DNA of 7,006 nt from contig DFGZ01000281.1 of the NCBI GenBank assembly GCA_002371295.1, forward strand, positions 1 to 7,006, given 5' to 3'. The translations under genes were made by a program, and so were the position numbers. Source of the stretch: Oribacterium sp. UBA3737 (GTDB taxonomy: Bacteria > Bacillota_A > Clostridia > Lachnospirales > Lachnospiraceae). The number at the start of each line of letters is the position of its first letter. Positions within the stretch are counted from its first letter, which is position 1. Positions 1-6,102 of this stretch are shown piece by piece. The notes beneath the pieces were generated by a model. That model saw only the letters and a list, made by a program, of their open reading frames with translations. It had not been told where the DNA came from and made no database searches.

Positions 1-606
1 CTCCATCTGTACAAGTTTCCCTGCGTGGTCACTGTCTATGGTCACATATTCACGGGAATTTTCGATGAATACAGGAAGCTGTTCCAGGGCTATGGGCCTT
101 ACGCAGTGAAGCTTTCCGGGAATCGTCTTCTGTTCGGAAACTGTTCCGTTGGAACAGAAATTGTATCTGTGATAGTGGCTCGGAGTGAGGCGGAAGATAA
201 ATGCAGTTCCGTTACTGAAAGTATCCGCAAGTTCCCGGTTCCTGAGTAGACGAGCCAGGCTGTAATGGCTGTTTTTTATCAGGAAGCTGGAATCGCTGTC
301 TATATCCAGTACAGTAAGAAGACCGTCGCAGGGAGCTATAAGTTCTGACTGTGGTCTCGGACGATTCTCCGGGCGAAGTCTTCTGGTGAAGAAATCATTG
401 AAAGAGACATATCCTCCTGCGGGAACCTCGTATCGTTTTAAGTCGATTCCGTTCTTCTTCACATAATGCGGAACCAGCCGTGCGGAGATTCCGGTGGACA
501 GGAACTTTCCCATCCGTACTGAGACGGGAGGTTTCACCAATTGTTTCAATATGAAACGTCCCGGAACAGTATGATATAAAAATTTTAAACCTAATGAGCT
601 GCTCAT
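1..606 (-). CDS. psd: Phosphatidylserine decarboxylase, N-terminal 202 residues (cut by window edge)
   Basis: Psd is a membrane-associated pyruvoyl enzyme that decarboxylates phosphatidylserine to phosphatidylethanolamine. I translated the reverse complement from the ATG at 606-604; the frame stays open for 202 codons to the window edge. Visible family motifs are an N-terminal FLYHTVPGR segment (residues 9-17), FNDFFTRRL (69-77), PCDG with the probable catalytic Asp94, and LTPSHYHRYNF with the probable catalytic His146 (equivalent to the Asp and His of the E. coli triad). IPGKLHCVRPIA (162-173) and a terminal GKLVQME also fit. The self-cleavage serine (LGST-type motif) should lie beyond the left edge. 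The start codon overlaps the pssA stop as ATGA, with an AGGA about 11 nt upstream inside pssA, so translation is probably coupled. Identity is very secure; only completeness cannot be judged. Confidence 0.95.
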   Translation of the reverse strand, partial: MSSSLGLKFLYHTVPGRFILKQLVKPPVSVRMGKFLSTGISARLVPHYVKKNGIDLKRYEVPAGGYVSFNDFFTRRLRPENRPRPQSELIAPCDGLLTVLDIDSDSSFLIKNSHYSLARLLRNRELADTFSNGTAFIFRLTPSHYHRYNFCSNGTVSEQKTIPGKLHCVRPIALEQLPVFIENSREYVTIDSDHAGKLVQME

Positions 607-1238
607 ATGATAGTACGTCCTACAAAGAATACACAAAAAGCTTCTATGAGTCCGATGGCTGAAAGAAGGACCTTGCCTGTGGTGTTAGGCTTCTGGATTT
701 CAATCGGAGTCAGGAAACCGATGCTGCAGAAGATAAGAGTGCCCAGTATGAGCTCGTACCCGTTCATTGACAGATTTGCACGAAGTACGCAGGCGATAGG
801 AAGTAAAAGGGCGATGCTTGTGATGGGGACACCCATAAAGCATCTTTTCCTTTCAGGATGATTCTGAGATCTGTCCTCTTCAAGCACATTGAAATAAGCA
901 AGTCTGATAAGTCCTGCAAGAGTATAGAGAGAAGCAATGATTCCGACCAGAGGGTTGCAGTTTGAAATCATGTAAGTGAAAACTGCAGGCATGATTCCAA
1001 AGCTGATGAGATCACAGAGAGAATCGATCTGTACACCGAATCTCTTTTCCTGAACACTTCTTTCCTTTGTGGAAGCGACGGTGCCGTCCAGCATATCACA
1101 AAGACCTGCGATGAGGAGGCAGAACAGCGCCTCAAAGAACTTGCCGTCTATAGACATCATGATTCCGTAAAAGGAAAACATCATTCCCGCATATGTAAGT
1201 ACAACAGTGTAATCATAGTATCCTAATGGCTTAATCAT
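603..1238 (-). CDS. pssA: CDP-diacylglycerol--serine O-phosphatidyltransferase (phosphatidylserine synthase)
   Basis: This 211-residue integral membrane enzyme belongs to the CDP-alcohol phosphatidyltransferase family. PssA joins CDP-diacylglycerol and L-serine to give phosphatidylserine plus CMP. The signature is present at D48, D51, G52, A55, G68, D72 and D76, and the serine-type IDSLCDLISFG follows at 71-81. The spacing between A55 and G68 is three residues longer than in Bacillus PssA; from memory this matches a clostridial subtype. The usual Arg after Ala is Ser56 here. About six or seven hydrophobic segments span the rest. The ATG at 1238 overlaps the TGA of the upstream gene (ATGA), and an AAGGAG lies at 1255-1250 with an 11-nt spacer. 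The next gene is psd, which uses its product, so PssA rather than PgsA is the best call. Confidence 0.92.
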   Translation of the reverse strand: MIKPLGYYDYTVVLTYAGMMFSFYGIMMSIDGKFFEALFCLLIAGLCDMLDGTVASTKERSVQEKRFGVQIDSLCDLISFGIMPAVFTYMISNCNPLVGIIASLYTLAGLIRLAYFNVLEEDRSQNHPERKRCFMGVPITSIALLLPIACVLRANLSMNGYELILGTLIFCSIGFLTPIEIQKPNTTGKVLLSAIGLIEAFCVFFVGRTII

Positions 1239-2287
1239 TTTTTTGAAAACTCCTTATTTATCTTAATTATGTGTTTTATATATCCTACAAGAACTATCAG
1301 GCCCGAAACTGAAGCGCATATGTAGAAGGAAGTACTTCGGCATAAGGTCTGCAGCATATAGGCATAGTCCTTTGTAAAAATCGATTGAAATCCATCCAGC
1401 ATGAGATAGTCTGCAACGCCCATTCCTCCCGGGATAGGTACACAGTTGGAACCTACCTGGGAGAGATTCTGAATGATCCATAATCTGGTGAGGTCTACAC
1501 GTTCAAGATTTCCCAGGGCCAGATGCATAAGAGGTGTGACGCTGATCTGGGAGATACGCTGGGCCAGATTAAAAATAAAGGCCAAAAGCAGCGCTGTGCC
1601 CTTGTTCCGAAGAAGCTGTGAACACAGCTTAAAGTCAGCCATGTGCCGTTCCATACGGTCATTCCACTTGGAAACATTTCTGATTATATGGATTTTGTGG
1701 AGGAACTTTATGGAACCCATCCCCAGTCTCTTCAGGTACGAGCTCTTTCTCAGCAATGCGTAGAAGATGATGGTGAGGATCAGCATCACCAGGCTTCCGA
1801 AAAGGATAAAGGCCAGTGAGATCTCGTTGAAGTTCAGGAGCACCGAAGGCATGAACAGAAGACTCAGAACTCCTATGGAAAAAGAGGACATGGTGTACAT
1901 CACGAGATTCGCAAGAAGCGTCACGGTGATGACTGAAACCGGTATTCTGTCAAACCGCATGAACAACGCGCTCACCGGCTGCCCTCCGCTGGCGGAAGGA
2001 GTGATGGCGGAGAAAAACTGGTCTCCTGCGCTGTACACAAGCCCCTTAAATATATTGGTTTTGTAGCCCAGTGAATTCAAAAGACATTGGAGTGCCAGTG
2101 CTTCGAACAGTATAAAGCCGAACATCGAAAGCAAGGTGGCTATGAGACCCGGAATGGAAGCATGCTCCAGCATGCTCAGGATGTGCCCCGGAGTCAGGGC
2201 CCTGCTCTGGGCTGCGACAGTTCTGATAGTCAGAAATGCTATAAGCAGAGCTCCGATTGCGAACATAATATTTTTTTTAACATTCAT
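1235..2287 (-). CDS. Flippase-like / lysylphosphatidylglycerol synthase TM-region family membrane protein (UPF0104)
   Basis: This 350-residue polytopic membrane protein is of the LPG_synthase_TM (UPF0104, AglD/YbhN-like) type. It has the transmembrane half of MprF-like proteins but no C-terminal aminoacyl-transferase domain. Supporting motifs are an N-terminal membrane segment (about 7-23), FFSAITPSASGGQPVSALF (91-109) and VPIPGGMGVADYLML (283-297). R317 in CRSTSFY falls in the last membrane region. The hydrophilic stretch 180-228 is probably a cytoplasmic loop. Family members are linked to lipid or polyprenol-phosphate translocation, but the substrate is not deducible. It overlaps both neighbours by ATGA, between a PAP2 protein and PssA, so I infer a role with a phospholipid or its head-group donor. 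No strong Shine-Dalgarno precedes its start, which argues for translation coupled to the upstream gene. Confidence 0.85.
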   Translation of the reverse strand: MNVKKNIMFAIGALLIAFLTIRTVAAQSRALTPGHILSMLEHASIPGLIATLLSMFGFILFEALALQCLLNSLGYKTNIFKGLVYSAGDQFFSAITPSASGGQPVSALFMRFDRIPVSVITVTLLANLVMYTMSSFSIGVLSLLFMPSVLLNFNEISLAFILFGSLVMLILTIIFYALLRKSSYLKRLGMGSIKFLHKIHIIRNVSKWNDRMERHMADFKLCSQLLRNKGTALLLAFIFNLAQRISQISVTPLMHLALGNLERVDLTRLWIIQNLSQVGSNCVPIPGGMGVADYLMLDGFQSIFTKDYAYMLQTLCRSTSFYICASVSGLIVLVGYIKHIIKINKEFSKK

Positions 2288-2973
2288 TTCAGTTTGCGCT
2301 CATATTCATAATTTTCATTAAGTACACGGTTGTAAAATCTGGAAAGACCGGTTACTTTTACAAGACCATAGCTGATTTCTGCCAATGCTATGCCCATGAA
2401 CACATCTGCCACCACGTGCTGCTTTGTGGTAAGCGTAGATATGCAGATGAGACCGCAGGCAATCATGGAAAAGACCTTGTACCATCTCGGGACGGACGAG
2501 ATCTTTCTCACTGCGATAAAGCAGAACTGGCTGGTCAGACAGTGGATGGACGGGAAAAGATTGTCCGCTGCATCCATCCTGTATACCATCCTGAGCAAAC
2601 GGGACCAGAGGTCGGCGCCTGTGATGGTGGGCCTCAGTGTCGTTGTGGGCAGGACGGTGAAGAAAATAAGGCAGATGATCTTCGCCAGTACATCGGCACA
2701 CAGAAAGCTGTATGCTTCGTCTTCGTCATCCTGAAGTGCACCGATGAGATAGTTTATGATCCAGAAAATATAACTGCCCAGATAAATGGCGGTGGTCCAG
2801 GGGATGACAGGAATGAAGCTGTCAAAGCGGACTGCCAGGCTTGTGTGATGGGAAGAAGTGGTCCAGAGTCGTGAAACATTGTAGGCCACAATATTGATCA
2901 CAAAGGATATCAGTAATGGGTTATAAAGTTTTTTTTGTACAAGTAACTGTATTTTATGTCTAAAATAATTCAT
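2284..2973 (-). CDS. PAP2-superfamily membrane phosphatase or transferase (PAP2_3/AUR1-like)
   Basis: This 229-residue membrane protein of the phosphatidic acid phosphatase type 2 fold is the first gene of the lipid operon. Motif 1 survives as LPTTTLRP (R114-P115) without the usual Lys. Motif 2 is DNLFPSIHC with H144. Motif 3 is STLTTKQHVVAD with catalytic-type H186 and D190, where the usual SR pair is S179-T180. The PS-x-H form and the lost Arg recall the PAP2_3 group, which includes inositol phosphorylceramide synthase AUR1, more than classical PSGH phosphatases. Hydrophobic segments lie near 20-36, 58-78, 90-108, 165-180 and 187-205. An in-frame TGA four codons upstream fixes the ATG at 2973 as the likely start, although no clear Shine-Dalgarno is seen. 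Possible roles are dephosphorylating phosphatidate or undecaprenyl pyrophosphate, or transferring a head group; the sequence does not decide. Confidence 0.85.
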   Translation of the reverse strand: MNYFRHKIQLLVQKKLYNPLLISFVINIVAYNVSRLWTTSSHHTSLAVRFDSFIPVIPWTTAIYLGSYIFWIINYLIGALQDDEDEAYSFLCADVLAKIICLIFFTVLPTTTLRPTITGADLWSRLLRMVYRMDAADNLFPSIHCLTSQFCFIAVRKISSVPRWYKVFSMIACGLICISTLTTKQHVVADVFMGIALAEISYGLVKVTGLSRFYNRVLNENYEYERKLK

Positions 2974-3024
2974 AGTTGTAATTCAAGTTATAAATTAGCA
3001 AAAATGGTTTGTGACACATAACTT

Positions 3025-3030
3025 ATTATA
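3025..3030 (-). promoter_or_regulatory. Candidate -10 box of the lipid operon
   Basis: A perfect TATAAT reads on the minus strand 52 bp before the PAP2 start, which would give a leader of about 45 nt. No good -35 hexamer lies 16-18 bp upstream (ATAATG at 17 bp), and there is no TG extension. The call rests on the -10 and its position alone. Confidence 0.4.
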
Positions 3031-3039
3031 GTAAATTAC

Positions 3040-3090
3040 TCTTAAATCATTATTGAAAATAAGCGCAAGGTTTTTAAGGTTAATTTAAGA
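3040..3090. repeat. 8-bp inverted repeat upstream of the AbgA-like gene
   Basis: TCTTAAAT at 3040-3047 is the exact reverse complement of ATTTAAGA at 3083-3090, with 35 bp between them. It ends 11 bp before the start codon. It could bracket a promoter as two operator half-sites, but in such AT-rich DNA an 8-bp match can arise by chance. Confidence 0.3.
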
Positions 3091-3101
3091 TTGGAAGAAA
3101 T

Positions 3102-4436
3102 ATGGACATTTACGAAAAGATAAAGACACTTTCGGAAAAAATGGACGAGGAGGCGGTCTTCATAAGAAGGGACCTTCATAAGCATCCTGAAACGGCATTT
3201 CTGGAAATGCGTACCACAGTTATCATCGAAAAGTTCCTGAGAGAGCTTGGCTATGAGGTGCTTTCAGGAAAAGCTGTATGCAGGGAAGGTGAACGCCTGG
3301 GAGTGCCTTCGGAGGAAGAGCTGTCCGAGCATGCTTCCGAAGTTCTCCGGCAGGGGATTAAAGAGGAGGAGCTTACAGAGGAACTCCGGGAAGGCTATAC
3401 AGGAGTTATAGGAATCCTGAGATGCGGAGAAGGTCCCGTGACGGCCCTTCGGTTCGATATAGATGCACTCGGCATGATCGAGGCGGAGGATATGGAGCAC
3501 AGACCCTTCAGAGAGGGATTTTCATCGGTGAACCGGGGAATGATGCATGGCTGCGGTCATGACGGGCATGTTGCCATCGGCCTCGGGACCGCAAAGCTCC
3601 TGATGAGTATAAAGGATGAGCTCAGGGGTACCGTAAAGCTCATTTTCCAGCCCGGGGAAGAAGGAGGCCATGGAGCGGTTCCCATCGTGGCAAACGGGCA
3701 TCTCGATGACGTGGACTATTTTATAGGAAACCACATAGCACCAAGCGATTCTCATGATGACGGAGATTTGACGCCGGGGACTTACGGCTCTCTTGCCAAT
3801 ACCAAGTACGATGTCTGGTTCAGAGGTGAGGCATCCCATGCCGGGGGATTTCCGGAAAAGGGCAGGAATGCTCTGGTATCCGCAGCCCATGCAGTACTCG
3901 GACTGTACTCCATACCGCGTCACAGTGCCGGTCAGACCCGTGTCAATGTTGGTACCCTCCATGCAGGAACCGGAAGGAACGTTATCCCTGATACAGCAAA
4001 GCTGGAGATAGAGGTCAGGGGTGAAGATACCGAAATTAATGATTATATGTCCGAACAGGCAGAGAAAATCTGCAGGGGCGCAGCCATGATGACGGGCTGC
4101 ACATGCAAGATGCAGATGGTTGGCCGTGGTGAGACACAGCACAGCGATGAAGAACTGTGGAGCAGAATAGGCGGCATGGTGGCCGGGCATTGCCCTGACC
4201 TTAAGGTCAGCAGCGTACCGAATGCGAGAAACTGGGGCAGTGAAGATATCTCTGTCATGATGAACAGAGTGCAGAGTCACGGGGGATTCGCCGCATATAT
4301 GCGTACTATGACGACTATGGCAAGCCCGCAGCATACTGTGAGATTTGACTTCGATGAAAAGGTGCTGGTTAAAGGAATCAGAATTTTTTCTTCTATAATA
4401 TATGACCTGAACGGGAAAGGGCAGGAGGACTGTTAA
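3102..4436 (+). CDS. abgA: AbgA-like M20 amidohydrolase (p-aminobenzoyl-glutamate hydrolase subunit A type)
   Basis: This 444-residue soluble metallohydrolase of the M20D peptidase family is close in length to E. coli AbgA (436). AbgA with AbgB splits p-aminobenzoyl-glutamate, a folate breakdown product, into p-aminobenzoate and glutamate. Resemblance runs end to end: RRDLHKHPE (22-30), the AbgA-type insert of about 45 residues leading to GYTGVIG (98-104), RFDIDAL (117-123), EHRPFREGFSS (132-142) and GMMHGCGHDGH (146-156). It continues through QPGEEGG (183-189), GNH211, SHAGG (245-249, lid domain), GSEDISVMM and H411 before RFDFDE. Probable metal ligands are C151, H153, E187, H211 and H411. 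No signal peptide is seen. Start: ATG preceded by GGAAG. No abgB lies in the window, so it may act alone or on another N-acyl amino acid. The fold is certain and the subfamily likely; the substrate is inferred. Confidence 0.85.
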   Translation: MDIYEKIKTLSEKMDEEAVFIRRDLHKHPETAFLEMRTTVIIEKFLRELGYEVLSGKAVCREGERLGVPSEEELSEHASEVLRQGIKEEELTEELREGYTGVIGILRCGEGPVTALRFDIDALGMIEAEDMEHRPFREGFSSVNRGMMHGCGHDGHVAIGLGTAKLLMSIKDELRGTVKLIFQPGEEGGHGAVPIVANGHLDDVDYFIGNHIAPSDSHDDGDLTPGTYGSLANTKYDVWFRGEASHAGGFPEKGRNALVSAAHAVLGLYSIPRHSAGQTRVNVGTLHAGTGRNVIPDTAKLEIEVRGEDTEINDYMSEQAEKICRGAAMMTGCTCKMQMVGRGETQHSDEELWSRIGGMVAGHCPDLKVSSVPNARNWGSEDISVMMNRVQSHGGFAAYMRTMTTMASPQHTVRFDFDEKVLVKGIRIFSSIIYDLNGKGQEDC

Positions 4437-4437
4437 G

Positions 4438-4450
4438 AGGACGTAGTCCT
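4438..4450. repeat. Short palindrome just after the AbgA-like stop codon
   Basis: AGGACGTAGTCCT has 5-bp arms around GTA and begins two bases after the TAA stop. It merges into the first 34-bp repeat copy. No T-tract follows, so it is not a standard terminator. The second repeat copy lacks the left arm. Confidence 0.5.
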
Positions 4451-4476
4451 GTGCCCCGGGTATCTGAGTCTCAGCG
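4443..4476. repeat. 34-bp direct repeat, copy 1
   Basis: This is the first of two identical 34-bp copies in the gap between the AbgA-like and deaminase genes. It begins GTAGTCCTGTGCCCC and ends CTGAGTCTCAGCG. Inside are the palindromes CCCGGG and CTGAG-T-CTCAG. The sequence ACGTAGT before the shared block also precedes copy 2. Perfect identity over 34 bp cannot be chance; its function is unknown. Confidence 0.9.
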
Positions 4477-4507
4477 AGGGAAACACAAATTCCGGATCAT
4501 ACGTAGT

Positions 4508-4541
4508 GTAGTCCTGTGCCCCGGGTATCTGAGTCTCAGCG
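4508..4541. repeat. 34-bp direct repeat, copy 2
   Basis: This copy is identical to the one starting 65 bp earlier; 31 bp separate the two. Just before it, GTAGT is duplicated (ACGTAGTGTAGTCC against ACGTAGTCC at copy 1), a small tandem duplication at the edge of the unit. It lies 58 bp before the deaminase start codon, so it is in the probable leader or promoter zone of that gene. Confidence 0.9.
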
Positions 4542-4599
4542 TGAAAACAGATACTGACTATTAAAACGGCATTTACCAACTTACAGCTTAGGAGATAAC

Positions 4600-5925
4600 A
4601 TGAAAACACTGATTTACAATGCTACTATCCTTACGATGGATAAAGAGGCTACAGTCTTAAGGGGCGGATGGCTGCTTGCAGAGGGAGACCTCATCAAAGA
4701 ACTCGGAACCTGCGGAAATCGAAAACCTGAGGGAATAGAAGCTGACGAATATATAGATGGGCGGGGCGGCATCATGCTTCCGGGCTTCGTGAACACCCAC
4801 TGCCATGTTTCTATGGTGCCTTTCCGCACTATGGGAGATGATTGCCCCGACAGGCTGAGAAAATTCCTGTTCCCCTTGGAACTTCAGGCTATGAACAGGG
4901 AGCTTGTGTATCTTTCGGCCCTTTACGGGATAGGGGAAATGCTTCTCTCCGGAACAACCACCTTCCTTGATATGTACTATTTCGAGGATGAGGTGGCGAA
5001 GGCATGCCTTGAGACCGGAATCAGAGGCTATCTCGGGGAAACCCTGATCGGCCAGAAGACCTGCGACAGCCCTGAAAAGGAATACGGCGGTTTTGAATAT
5101 CAGAAGGAATTTCTTGAGAATTTCAGGGGCCATGACCGTATCATTCCGGTCATAGCTCCACACGGTACTACAACTCTGAGCCCTGAAAAGCTCAGTGAGG
5201 CTCATGACCTGGCGTTAAGATACGACACCCTCTATACACTTCATGCCTGTGAGATGGACTATGAGATGAACCATTTCAGGGAGATGGGGCAGACGCCGGT
5301 GGAGTTCCTGGATTCCATAGGGGCGCTTTCCCGGCATACTCTCGCGGCTCACTGCATACATGCGACGGAATCGGATCTTTTTCTTATGAAATCACGGGGC
5401 GCAAGAATCGCTCATTGTATAGCTAGCAACACAAAGGCGGGAAAGGGAATCGCGCCAATGAAGGATGCGGATGCCATAGGAGTGCCTTTCGGGCTTGGAA
5501 CCGACGGACCTTCCTCCGGAAATACTCTGTCCATGTTCGACCAGATGCGCCTCATGCCGAACGCCCAGAAAACAAAGTATCATGACAGAAGCATTTTCTC
5601 CGCGGAGCGTGTGGTGAGAGCTGCCACAAAGGGCGGCGCGGAGGCACTTTCTGCTGAACATTTCGGAAGCCTGGAACCCGGAAAAAAGGCGGATCTTCAG
5701 CTCGTGGAGACAGAGTCCGTCAACATGTTCCCCGCCTATAATCCTTATTCGGCACTGGTCTATTCTGCCAATGCTTCAAACGTTCAGCTGGTCATGGCAG
5801 ACGGAAAGATACTCGTCCGGGATGGAAAACTCACAAGCATGGATCTTCCCGGGATAAAAGCGGATCTCTTTCAGGCCATGAAGCCCTTTATGGAAGCGGC
5901 GGAAGAATACAAAGATATTATCTGA
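4600..5925 (+). CDS. Amidohydrolase-superfamily deaminase (cog0402, MtaD/TrzN/SsnA-like)
   Basis: This 441-residue soluble metal-dependent hydrolase is in the cog0402 branch, which deaminates or dechlorinates aromatic nitrogen heterocycles such as cytosine, guanine, S-adenosylhomocysteine, pterins and triazines. The mononuclear metal site is complete: H67 and H69 in NTHCHVS, H215 with E218 in LHACE, H251 in AAHCIH, and D302 in GLGTDGPSSGNT. HCIASNTKAGKGIAP (272-286) and GSLEPGKKADL (356-366) are also typical. The N-terminal and C-terminal beta segments (about 1-58 and 365-415) form the usual composite sandwich domain. AGGAG at 4590-4594 with a 5-nt spacer supports the ATG. The substrate cannot be read from sequence. 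The adjacent AbgA-like enzyme makes a pterin one candidate, while MTA/SAH deaminase is the common automatic name. Confidence 0.88.
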   Translation: MKTLIYNATILTMDKEATVLRGGWLLAEGDLIKELGTCGNRKPEGIEADEYIDGRGGIMLPGFVNTHCHVSMVPFRTMGDDCPDRLRKFLFPLELQAMNRELVYLSALYGIGEMLLSGTTTFLDMYYFEDEVAKACLETGIRGYLGETLIGQKTCDSPEKEYGGFEYQKEFLENFRGHDRIIPVIAPHGTTTLSPEKLSEAHDLALRYDTLYTLHACEMDYEMNHFREMGQTPVEFLDSIGALSRHTLAAHCIHATESDLFLMKSRGARIAHCIASNTKAGKGIAPMKDADAIGVPFGLGTDGPSSGNTLSMFDQMRLMPNAQKTKYHDRSIFSAERVVRAATKGGAEALSAEHFGSLEPGKKADLQLVETESVNMFPAYNPYSALVYSANASNVQLVMADGKILVRDGKLTSMDLPGIKADLFQAMKPFMEAAEEYKDII

Positions 5926-5932
5926 GATAATA
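5916..5932. repeat. Perfect palindrome spanning the deaminase stop codon
   Basis: TATTATCTGAGATAATA has perfect 8-bp arms around a central G, and the TGA stop (5923-5925) lies at its centre. A loop of one base is poor for an RNA hairpin and no T-tract follows, so a protein-binding site or coincidence is more likely than a terminator. Confidence 0.4.
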
Positions 5933-5954
5933 CAATATTCTGTTATTTTAAACA

Positions 5955-5984
5955 TTTACAGCCGAACTTAAATTATGATATAAA
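5955..5984 (+). promoter_or_regulatory. Candidate sigma-70-type promoter for the permease gene
   Basis: TTTACA at 5955-5960 (5 of 6 to TTGACA) and TATAAA at 5979-5984 (5 of 6 to TATAAT) are separated by 18 bp. Transcription would begin near 5991, giving a leader of about 110 nt before the permease. It fits a gene that starts its own operon after a 177-bp gap. Confidence 0.5.
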
Positions 5985-6022
5985 CAAGAGGTCTTTTACA
6001 GATAACTGCAAGAGACCTCTTG
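5985..6022. promoter_or_regulatory. 13-bp inverted repeat next to the -10 box (operator or leader hairpin)
   Basis: CAAGAGGTCTTTT (5985-5997) pairs with AAGAGACCTCTTG (6010-6022) as a 13-bp stem with one G-T wobble and a 12-nt loop. CAAGAG also recurs at 6009-6014, so 6009-6022 is itself a palindrome (CAAGAG-AC-CTCTTG), and the right arm can pair with either left arm. It abuts the -10 box and overlaps the predicted start of transcription, a classical operator position. No T-tract follows, so an intrinsic terminator is unlikely. Confidence 0.5.
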
Positions 6023-6067
6023 GCGCGGCATTGGCGCCGGAGCTTAAAATCAGGCGGCATCGGCCGC
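6022..6067 (+). promoter_or_regulatory. Two GC-rich hairpins in the permease leader
   Basis: GGCGC (6022-6026) pairs with GCGCC (6034-6038), and GCGGC (6054-6058) pairs with GCCGC (6063-6067) around a 4-nt loop. The first shares G6022 with the stem of the upstream inverted repeat. These may be leader RNA structure. I could not match them to a known riboswitch class. Confidence 0.35.
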
Positions 6068-6089
6068 TGAAATAGGATTCGCCGTTTTC

Positions 6090-6095
6090 AGGAGG
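6090..6095 (+). promoter_or_regulatory. Strong Shine-Dalgarno fixing a GTG start
   Basis: AGGAGG sits 7 nt before GTG at 6103-6105. There is no better start nearby, and the hydrophobic N-terminus begins at once, so the GTG is the real initiation codon. Confidence 0.85.
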
Positions 6096-6102
6096 ACATC
6101 AC

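Larger units (their letters stand above)
2974..3101. promoter_or_regulatory. AT-rich divergent promoter region
   Basis: These 128 bp lie between two genes read away from each other, the PAP2 gene to the left and the AbgA-like gene to the right, so promoters for both are expected here. The region is clearly richer in A+T than its surroundings. It holds the minus-strand TATAAT and, on the plus-strand side, TTGAAA at 3053-3058 and several TAAATT or TTTAAG stretches. None forms a convincing well-spaced plus-strand promoter. The rightward gene has a modest Shine-Dalgarno, GGAAG at 3093-3097. Confidence 0.55.

Noticed and set aside
25..249. 74-residue open frame on the plus strand at the left edge
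   Set aside because: The minus strand here encodes Psd with clear catalytic motifs, so the plus-strand frame is a shadow.
2416..2874. 152-residue open frame on the plus strand over the PAP2 gene
   Set aside because: The minus-strand frame carries PAP2 motifs and membrane helices, whereas this one has no domain-like pattern and no context as a gene.
3522..4334. 270-residue open frame on the minus strand inside the AbgA-like gene
   Set aside because: It is antisense to a gene with complete M20 motifs, and its translation is rich in Cys, His and Pro without any recognisable domain. It is a shadow of the real gene.
4443..4541. CRISPR-like geometry: two 34-bp repeats around a 31-bp spacer
   Set aside because: There are only two units and no cas gene is nearby. 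The end of the spacer (ACGTAGT) repeats the sequence before copy 1, so the duplicated unit is wider than the repeat. The internal palindromes also fit a REP-like or regulatory element better.
4657..5205. 182-residue open frame on the minus strand inside the deaminase gene
   Set aside because: It is antisense to a gene with all metal ligands in place and shows no motif or ribosome site. It is a shadow.
5985..6022. Intrinsic terminator after the deaminase gene
   Set aside because: The stem is strong, but it is followed by GGCGCGGC on the plus strand and by TTTATAT rather than a T-run on the minus strand. It also sits downstream of a promoter-like pair.
5985..6070. Known riboswitch (THF, ZTP, purine, guanidine, glycine) before the permease
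   Set aside because: By eye I found none of the conserved core sequences of these classes; the hairpins remain unclassified. A covariance-model search would settle it.
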